DNA from: Chitinophaga agrisoli
Lineage (GTDB): Bacteria > Bacteroidota > Bacteroidia > Chitinophagales > Chitinophagaceae
NCBI RefSeq assembly: GCF_008386695.1
Contig: NZ_VUOC01000003.1
Location: 296,421 to 360,420 of the forward strand
DNA: 64,000 nt
Direction of reading: 5' to 3'
Part shown: in pieces, positions 59,468 through 64,000 of the stretch
Position numbering within the stretch: the first letter of the stretch is position 1
Layout of the letters: every line of letters begins with the position of its first letter
The notes under the pieces: model-generated
The model's database searches: none
Told to the model about the DNA's origin: nothing
The model's input: the letters and a program-made list of their open reading frames with translations, nothing else
Made by a program: the position numbers and the translations under genes

Positions 59468-60580
59468 ATGATGGCAGTAGATTATACAGGCGTAAATGCA
59501 GCAATAATGGAGACAGCAGCAAAACAGATCAAGGTTACCAAAACCACAAAAAGCCGCATTGCGGAAGTGGATTTTAATAACCTGGTATTTGGTAAAAAAT
59601 ATGCTGACCATATGCTGGTGGCGGATTTTGATGGAAAAGAATGGCACAGCGCTGAGGTACTGCCCTTTCAACATCTGTCTGTAAGCCCGTCCAATGCCGC
59701 CTGGCATTATGGACAGGCAATTTTTGAAGGTATCAAGGCCTATAAGGACCAGGAAGGCCATCCGATGATCTTCCGTCCTTATGACAACTATGAGCGTTTT
59801 AACCGGTCCGCAGAGAGGATGGGTATGCCGGCCATTCCGGAATGGCTCTTCATTGGCGGTATGTCTATGCTCATAGACATTGACCGTGACTGGGTGCCTA
59901 CTGGCGAAGGCTGTTCGCTGTACCTGCGTCCGTTTATGATAGCGGCGGATGAGTTTATTGGCGTACGCCCCTCTGATACTTACAAGTTTGTAATTATTAA
60001 CTCTCCTTCCGGAGCCTATTTTAATAAACCCATTAAGCTGCTGGTACAGGATAAATACATCCGTGCATTTCCTGGCGGCGTAGGGTATGCCAAGGCAGCC
60101 GGCAACTATGGCGGCGCTATGTACCCCACCATGCAGGCCCGCAAACAGGGGTATGACCAGATCCTGTGGGTAGACGGCATGGAACATAAATACCTGCAGG
60201 AATGCGGTACGATGAACGTTTTTGCCATCATCGGCAATAAGGCACTAACGCCGGATCTTACACAGGGCACTATTCTTGCCGGTGTTACAAGGGCCAGTGT
60301 GATGACCTTGCTGGAAGAGATAGGCCTGGAAGTAGAAGAAAGACCGGTTTCTATTGATGAACTGGTAGCCGCCTGGAAATCAGGCACCCTGCGGGAGGTG
60401 TTTGGCACCGGTACCGCTTCCAGCGTGGCCTATGTAGACCAGCTGGATTACAAGGAGCATCTGATTCAGCTGGATACCAGCCGTTATGAGGTGGGCGCTG
60501 AAGTGATCCGCCGTCTGGATGCTATCCGTACCGGTAAAGCGGCAGATCCGCATAGCTGGAATTACAAAATTGACCGATAA
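59468..60580 (+). CDS. ilvE: Branched-chain amino acid aminotransferase
   Basis: The 370-residue PLP enzyme of fold type IV has the BCAT pattern ALPFQHLSVSPSNAAWHYGQ, AIFEGIKAYK, LYLRPFMIA and the PLP lysine region GGVGYAKAAGNYGGAM (Lys in YAKAAGNY). KQGYDQILWVDGMEHKYLQE and EVFGTGTASSVAYVDQLDYK follow near the C-terminus. Length and motifs agree with the class II (eukaryote-like) BCATs found in Bacteroidota. It transaminates the keto acids of leucine, isoleucine and valine with glutamate. A second Met two codons in is possible as a start. Confidence 0.95.
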   Translation: MMAVDYTGVNAAIMETAAKQIKVTKTTKSRIAEVDFNNLVFGKKYADHMLVADFDGKEWHSAEVLPFQHLSVSPSNAAWHYGQAIFEGIKAYKDQEGHPMIFRPYDNYERFNRSAERMGMPAIPEWLFIGGMSMLIDIDRDWVPTGEGCSLYLRPFMIAADEFIGVRPSDTYKFVIINSPSGAYFNKPIKLLVQDKYIRAFPGGVGYAKAAGNYGGAMYPTMQARKQGYDQILWVDGMEHKYLQECGTMNVFAIIGNKALTPDLTQGTILAGVTRASVMTLLEEIGLEVEERPVSIDELVAAWKSGTLREVFGTGTASSVAYVDQLDYKEHLIQLDTSRYEVGAEVIRRLDAIRTGKAADPHSWNYKIDR

Positions 60581-60612
60581 AAGTTTTTCATTAGTTTTAG
60601 TTGTGTTATGTT

Positions 60613-60648
60613 AAACAGGCTGTTCCTTATGTAACGGCCTGTTTTTTT
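60613..60648 (+). terminator. Terminator of the aminotransferase gene
   Basis: Stem AACAGGCTGTT/AACGGCCTGTT with one G-U pair (60614-60624, 60633-60643) is followed by TTTTT, about 30 bases past the stop. Confidence 0.88.
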
Positions 60649-60814
60649 ATGGGTAGACTTTAGGAAGCCTTTCCGGGAGGGGAGGCTTTGTTGTTTTATG
60701 GATGTTCGCCCGGACTCGCAGTTTGATCACTCCATATGATAAGGTTTTTCCAGATGAGGAAACGGTGTTTGTTGTATGGCTCATCCATATTTAGTGGTCC
60801 TGTTATACCTGGAG

Positions 60815-60871
60815 CTGTAAAGTTCAAACTGTATCAATCCCTGATACTGTAAAGCCAAAACTGTAACGATC
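60815..60871. repeat. Two 25-bp direct repeats in the 623-base gap
   Basis: CTGTAAAG...ACTGTA..ATC at 60815-60839 recurs at 60847-60871 with 20 of 25 matches and a 32-bp period. An inverted AACTGT/ACAGTT pair (60859-60864, 60874-60879) overlaps the second copy. It looks like a phased regulator-binding region, though no gene starts nearby. The stretch 60649-61045 otherwise contains nothing I can call. Confidence 0.45.
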
Positions 60872-61045
60872 AGACAGTTGAATGATAATCAGTTGATTAT
60901 CGAACTAAAAGATAATAGGCCAACAACAATGATTGCAGGGGAGGGCTCAGCTTTCCATATGACTTTCGCAGACAACGCGCTCTTTTCAGGTGATTTTTAA
61001 ACTTTCCACCTCAAATATCACCTGATTCTGTAAATTTGCCCTCCG

Positions 61046-61196
61046 TTTTCAGGAAATCAGGCTTGTTTTAGGGAACCGATGCTGTTTTCAGCAAACCAGG
61101 CGCTCAGGAAACCCAGCATTGCGTTTCAATAACCAATCGCTTGTTTTCAAGGATCTGGCATCGTTTAGTAGACCAGCCGCGCTTTCAGGAAACCAG
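61046..61196. repeat. About eight degenerate tandem repeats of a 19-21-base unit
   Basis: Units of the type TTTTCAGGAAACCAGGC follow each other, for example starting near 61046, 61066, 61085 and ending with CTTTCAGGAAACCAG at 61182-61196. Each has a T run plus CAG/GGAAACCAG core with variations. It directly precedes the start of the next gene and may be a minisatellite or a relict repeat array. Confidence 0.55.
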
Positions 61197-61203
61197 AAAA
61201 TTT

Positions 61204-61494
61204 ATGCCAATGACTTTATCCGCCTTTATCGCCTCCCTGGAAAGCACTGCGCCGCCGCAGGAGCTTACCGCGCCGTTACAGGCCCTTTGGTGGGACGGCA
61301 AAGGCGATTGGGAACAGGCCCATAACATTGCGCAGGATATAGAGAACAGCGCCGGCTCCTGGATCCATGCCTACCTGCACCGTAAGGAAGGCGACCGGTC
61401 CAATGCGGCCTACTGGTATGCCCGGGCTGGCAAAAGCATGCCATTCAACACCCTGGAAGAGGAGTGGGAGCATATCGCTGCCGCCCTGCTCTGA
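61204..61494 (+). CDS. Small conserved-type hypothetical protein
   Basis: I start it at ATG 61204 (96 residues, MPMTLSAFIASLESTAPPQE), since the longer frame from 61141 runs into the tandem repeats. The core ALWWDGKGDWEQAHNIAQDI, AGSWIHAYLHRKEGDRSNAA and YWYARAGKSMP suggests a helical, TPR-like soluble protein. No function is known to me. Confidence 0.8.
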   Translation: MPMTLSAFIASLESTAPPQELTAPLQALWWDGKGDWEQAHNIAQDIENSAGSWIHAYLHRKEGDRSNAAYWYARAGKSMPFNTLEEEWEHIAAALL

Positions 61495-61555
61495 GCCAGG
61501 CCAGCAGTAAAAAACACCCATTTTTAAATTGTTTTGGGATTTTGAAGCAAGTAAT

Positions 61556-61586
61556 TTGGAATTTAATTTAGTTCGCGTTACCTTTG
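61556..61586 (+). promoter_or_regulatory. Promoter of rpsL-rpsG
   Basis: TTG (61556-61558) lies 20 bases before TACCTTTG (61579-61586), an exact -33/-7 pair in the Bacteroidota sigma factor pattern. The start codon of rpsL follows 70 bases after the -7 element. Confidence 0.8.
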
Positions 61587-61589
61587 CCC

Positions 61590-61617
61590 TCCCAAAATCC
61601 TGTTTTGGAATTTGGGA
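61590..61617 (+). promoter_or_regulatory. Leader hairpin of rpsL
   Basis: Arms TCCCAAAATCC and GGAATTTGGGA (61590-61600, 61607-61617) have 10 of 11 pairs with a 6-base loop, right at or after the expected transcription start. It is a candidate translational or processing element of the S12 leader. Confidence 0.5.
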
Positions 61618-61655
61618 TGTCATTGTAAACCGACAGCAAAAAAACTAGGTAAAGA

Positions 61656-62036
61656 ATGCCTACTATACAACAATTAGTAAGAAAAGGAAGAGAAATTATC
61701 CGGGCTAAATCCAAGTCCAGGGCATTAGATAGCTGCCCCCAGCGCCGTGGTGTTTGTACCCGTGTGTACACGACTACGCCTAAAAAGCCTAACTCCGCCC
61801 TGCGTAAGGTAGCGAAGGTGAAGCTGACCAATAAAATAGAGGTGATCGCATATATCCCTGGTGAAGGGCATAACCTGCAGGAGCACTCTATCGTACTGAT
61901 CCGTGGTGGTAGGGTAAAGGATCTGCCGGGTGTACGTTATCACATCGTGCGCGGTTCCCTGGATACTGCCGGTGTGAAGGACAGAAAGCAGAGCCGTTCC
62001 AAGTATGGTACCAAAAAGGAAAAGGCTAAGAAATAA
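61656..62036 (+). CDS. rpsL: 30S ribosomal protein S12
   Basis: The 126-residue protein is S12 from end to end: [93 protein letters not shown]. It helps decode at the ribosomal A site. The streptomycin-site lysine context [12 protein letters not shown] is wild-type-like. It is the first gene of a two-gene operon with rpsG 31 bases downstream. Confidence 0.99.
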   Translation: MPTIQQLVRKGREIIRAKSKSRALDSCPQRRGVCTRVYTTTPKKPNSALRKVAKVKLTNKIEVIAYIPGEGHNLQEHSIVLIRGGRVKDLPGVRYHIVRGSLDTAGVKDRKQSRSKYGTKKEKAKK

Positions 62037-62067
62037 TATTAAAACTTAAGTGAAACTTTTCAGATAA

Positions 62068-62535
62068 ATGAGAAAGCAAGCTGCTAAAAAATTACCATTG
62101 GCTCCGGATCCCCGGTTTAATGATAAGCTGGTGACCCGTTTCGTGAATAACGTGATGGAGCAAGGAAAGAAGAGCATTGCCTATAAAATATTCTACGATG
62201 CGGTAGATAAGGTGAGCCAGATAACCGGCGATAACGGTTACGAGGTTTGGAGAAAGGCGCTGAACAACGTTACGCCTGCTGTAGAAGTAAGAAGCCGTCG
62301 TATTGGTGGTGCTACCTTCCAGATCCCTACGGAGGTTCGTCCTGACCGTAAAGTATCCCTGAGCATCAAATGGCTGGTGCGTTATGCAAGTGAAAGGAAC
62401 GGTAAGAGCATGGCAGAGAAACTGGCTAACGAGATCGTAGCAGCCGCTAAGGGTGAAGGCGCCGCTTTCAAGAAGAAAGAAGATACGCACCGTATGGCAG
62501 AAGCTAACAAAGCTTTCTCCCACTTCAGAGTATAG
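62068..62535 (+). CDS. rpsG: 30S ribosomal protein S7
   Basis: The 155-residue protein is S7: MRKQAAKKLPLAPDPRFNDK, LVTRFVNNVMEQGKKSIAYK, ALNNVTPAVEVRSRRIGGAT, QIPTEVRPDRKVSLSIKWLV, EDTHRMAEANKAFSHFRV. It organises the head of the small subunit. A terminator follows after about 30 bases, so fusA is not in this operon here. Confidence 0.99.
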   Translation: MRKQAAKKLPLAPDPRFNDKLVTRFVNNVMEQGKKSIAYKIFYDAVDKVSQITGDNGYEVWRKALNNVTPAVEVRSRRIGGATFQIPTEVRPDRKVSLSIKWLVRYASERNGKSMAEKLANEIVAAAKGEGAAFKKKEDTHRMAEANKAFSHFRV

Positions 62536-62562
62536 TAAGCGCAAGCTACAAGATATAAAACA

Positions 62563-62603
62563 AAAGCTGATCGTTGCAGGTATATGCCGCGATCAGCTTT
62601 TTG
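62563..62603 (+). terminator. Terminator of the rpsL-rpsG operon
   Basis: Stem AAAGCTGATCG/CGATCAGCTTT (62563-62573, 62590-62600) with a 16-base loop and a T-rich end. Confidence 0.88.
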
Positions 62604-62656
62604 TTTGGGGTGGTGGGTAGGGTGAGGCGGAGAAGAAATAAGTAAACTACTTAATA

Positions 62657-62692
62657 CAAAAAAGCCCGGAGCTACACGCCCCGGGCTTTTTA
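62657..62692 (-). terminator. Terminator of the minus-strand surface protein gene
   Basis: GC-rich stem AAAAAGCCCGG/CCGGGCTTTTT (about 62659-62669 and 62681-62691), T run on the minus strand, 17 bases past the stop at 62709. Confidence 0.85.
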
Positions 62693-62708
62693 ATTTATTC
62701 CATCTTCA

Positions 62709-64000
62709 TCACTTCACATTCACCAGCACCCTTATCTTCCCCTGCCCCTGGCCATCAAACGCTTCCAGGGCCTTGCCGATCACCTGGCCGGGTTTTACCT
62801 TATCTATATCCGCCTTCATGGCATGACCGGCCAGGCTGGAGGTGACCAGCAGGTCGCCACGGTGGATGGGGCCATTCTCGCCGCATACTTTAGTGGGTAT
62901 TACCCCTACTACGCCCATAGGCACTTTATCAGAAAGATCGGTATCTATATGCTCTTCGGTTAACAGCACACCGGGTCTGGTAGCGTATACGCCGGCCACC
63001 AGGGTAGAGTAGGCCCCGGCGGATTTCTCTACGGTGCGGTCTGCGGTGAGGGAGATCACCAGCACATCGCCGGGCTCGTAGGCCGTGGCGCTGCCGGTTA
63101 CATCAAAGGCCTCCGCTACGTCTGCGCCGCTGCTTTGGGTGCCGCCATTAAAGAAGCCACGGCCAGCGGCATTGATACGGGCTACGTTCACGGAGCCGGG
63201 GTTGCCGCTGCGGAAAACGGCAATACTGCCATTGCTGTGTGTTTCTACGGTCAATACCGGGTTGGTATTGCCGGTATTGTAGTTCACGAACCGGCCGGCC
63301 CTGCCATTGCCGAAGTTGGGGATCCAGCCAAAAACGGCGCTGCCGGTACCGTCTGCTGTGGCTTCTACGCCATCTCCGGTGTTGGAGGCGTTGGCGGTAA
63401 TACCATTACCATTACCATCTGCAATGGCAATCAGGGCAGGGCCGTTACCTGCGGGGTTAGAGGCATGGAACAGGCCTGCAAAGCCGCCAGTGCCAGAGGA
63501 GATACCATAAATACCGGCAGTGCCAAAGTTGGCGAACTGGGAGTTCACTTCGCCCCTTACGGCGGCGGAGGTGCCAGTTACCTTATCTACCTTAAAGTTA
63601 CCCGCAATGCCATTGCCTATGGTGGTCACGGTGATCACATCGCTGGTATTGGATTCATTAAAGATATTGAAGCGGCCCGCCCTGCCGGTGGCAAAGCTGG
63701 GCACCCAGGCATACAGGGCGTTACCTGCGCCGTCAATATTGGCTTCTACGGCGTTACCGTCTTTACTGGCGTTGGCGGTGATGGCATTGCCGTTACCATC
63801 GTTGATGGATACCAGGGAGGGGCCGTTGCCGCTGGGGTTGGAGGCATGGAACAGGCCTGCAAATCCGCCGGTGCCGGAAGATATACCAAAGATACCGGCT
63901 GCGCCAAAGTTGCCGAAGATGGTCTTTACTTCTCCGCGCACGGCAGCAGCTACGCTGTTGTTGTTATTTACCAGGAAAGAGGCGGCATTGCCCTGGGTAT
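62709..64000 (-). CDS. Repetitive cell-surface protein with tail-fibre-like C-terminal domain, partial
   Basis: The minus-strand frame continues to the window edge (in frame through 63998), so the N-terminus is missing. Repeated modules contain GFAGLFHASNP, GNGNGITANAS, AVRGEV and GRAGRF about every 95-135 residues, a Gly/Asn-rich beta-helical or trimeric fibre pattern. The last 150 residues (SSGADVAEAFDVTGSATAYE, PGDVLVIS, VPMGVVGVIPTKVCGENGPI, GDLLVTSSLAGHAMKA) look like the C-terminal domain seen in large Bacteroidota surface or tail-fibre-like proteins. No T9SS C-terminal domain is visible. The role is unknown. Confidence 0.75.
   Translation of the reverse strand, partial: TQGNAASFLVNNNNSVAAAVRGEVKTIFGNFGAAGIFGISSGTGGFAGLFHASNPSGNGPSLVSINDGNGNAITANASKDGNAVEANIDGAGNALYAWVPSFATGRAGRFNIFNESNTSDVITVTTIGNGIAGNFKVDKVTGTSAAVRGEVNSQFANFGTAGIYGISSGTGGFAGLFHASNPAGNGPALIAIADGNGNGITANASNTGDGVEATADGTGSAVFGWIPNFGNGRAGRFVNYNTGNTNPVLTVETHSNGSIAVFRSGNPGSVNVARINAAGRGFFNGGTQSSGADVAEAFDVTGSATAYEPGDVLVISLTADRTVEKSAGAYSTLVAGVYATRPGVLLTEEHIDTDLSDKVPMGVVGVIPTKVCGENGPIHRGDLLVTSSLAGHAMKADIDKVKPGQVIGKALEAFDGQGQGKIRVLVNVK

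Noticed and set aside
59462-60187. Minus-strand frame of 241 codons
   Set aside because: Antisense to the aminotransferase, which is a clear full-length enzyme.
61046-61196. CRISPR array
   Set aside because: The repeats are degenerate and head-to-tail without spacers, and there are no cas genes in the window.

Overview
The window looks like a chromosome segment from a Chitinophagaceae-type Bacteroidota bacterium (Chitinophaga or a close relative). Supporting signs are a type IX secretion/gliding C-terminal domain (20109-23027), GEVED and VCBS-rich surface proteins, AraC regulators with multi-pass membrane N-termini, few Shine-Dalgarno sites, TAnnTTTG-type promoter elements, DUF3570/DUF4266 proteins and an rpsL-rpsG pair. 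It carries a mobile island of about 20 kb (roughly 26.8-47.4 kb) whose composition differs visibly from the flanks; the 26.8-30.3 kb part is clearly AT-rich.

Left flank (1-25.7 kb). In order: a truncated short-chain dehydrogenase, a membrane-anchored HTH protein, a dienelactone hydrolase lipoprotein, a two-gene RiPP-like locus (58-residue Cys-containing precursor plus DUF692/MNIO oxidase), an FG-GAP protein and a metallophosphoesterase. Next come a complete TolC-MFP-RND efflux operon on the minus strand and two tandem paralogous membrane AraC regulators behind it. The rest is a methyltransferase, a Suppressor-of-fused family protein, a second SDR followed by an AraC gene, a T9SS cargo protein, a beta-lactamase-fold hydrolase and another AraC regulator.

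Island (25.8-47.4 kb). An S41 peptidase gene is cut off by the remnant of an ISAon1-type transposase. After a terminator and a tRNA-3'-end-like scrap comes a four-gene, translationally coupled cluster (27028-30218). It resembles an ABC-three-component (ABC-3C) conflict system with an added 61-residue membrane protein; that small protein and the next protein share a G-[KE]-G-D-[IL]-V-A-G-N-K motif. I consider this the most interesting system in the window. Then follow a RadC/JAB protein, a degenerate CHC2/Toprim protein, an excisionase-like HTH gene, a 3'-half tRNA-Val att-like site and a tyrosine integrase. The mobilisation part has small regulators, an HTH-signal-peptide-outer-membrane-barrel fusion, a resolvase, a type IV coupling protein, a MobF relaxase with an oriT-like inverted repeat in front of it, and a serine recombinase with a -1 frameshift whose reading frame ends antisense inside an intact tRNA-Met gene. 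No T4SS channel genes are seen, so the element looks mobilisable rather than self-transmissible.

Right flank (47.4-64 kb). An isoprenylcysteine-methyltransferase-like protein, a class I terpene synthase, a MarR-GNAT fusion with a palindromic operator, dodecin, a thioredoxin/ApbE/DUF4266/DUF3570 operon, an MscS-type channel, a glycerophosphodiesterase, a nitroreductase, a thioesterase, an RdgB-type pyrophosphatase, a branched-chain aminotransferase, rpsL-rpsG with promoter, leader hairpin and terminator, and the 3' part of a repetitive cell-surface protein gene that runs off the window. No CRISPR array, rRNA or prophage structural module was found.
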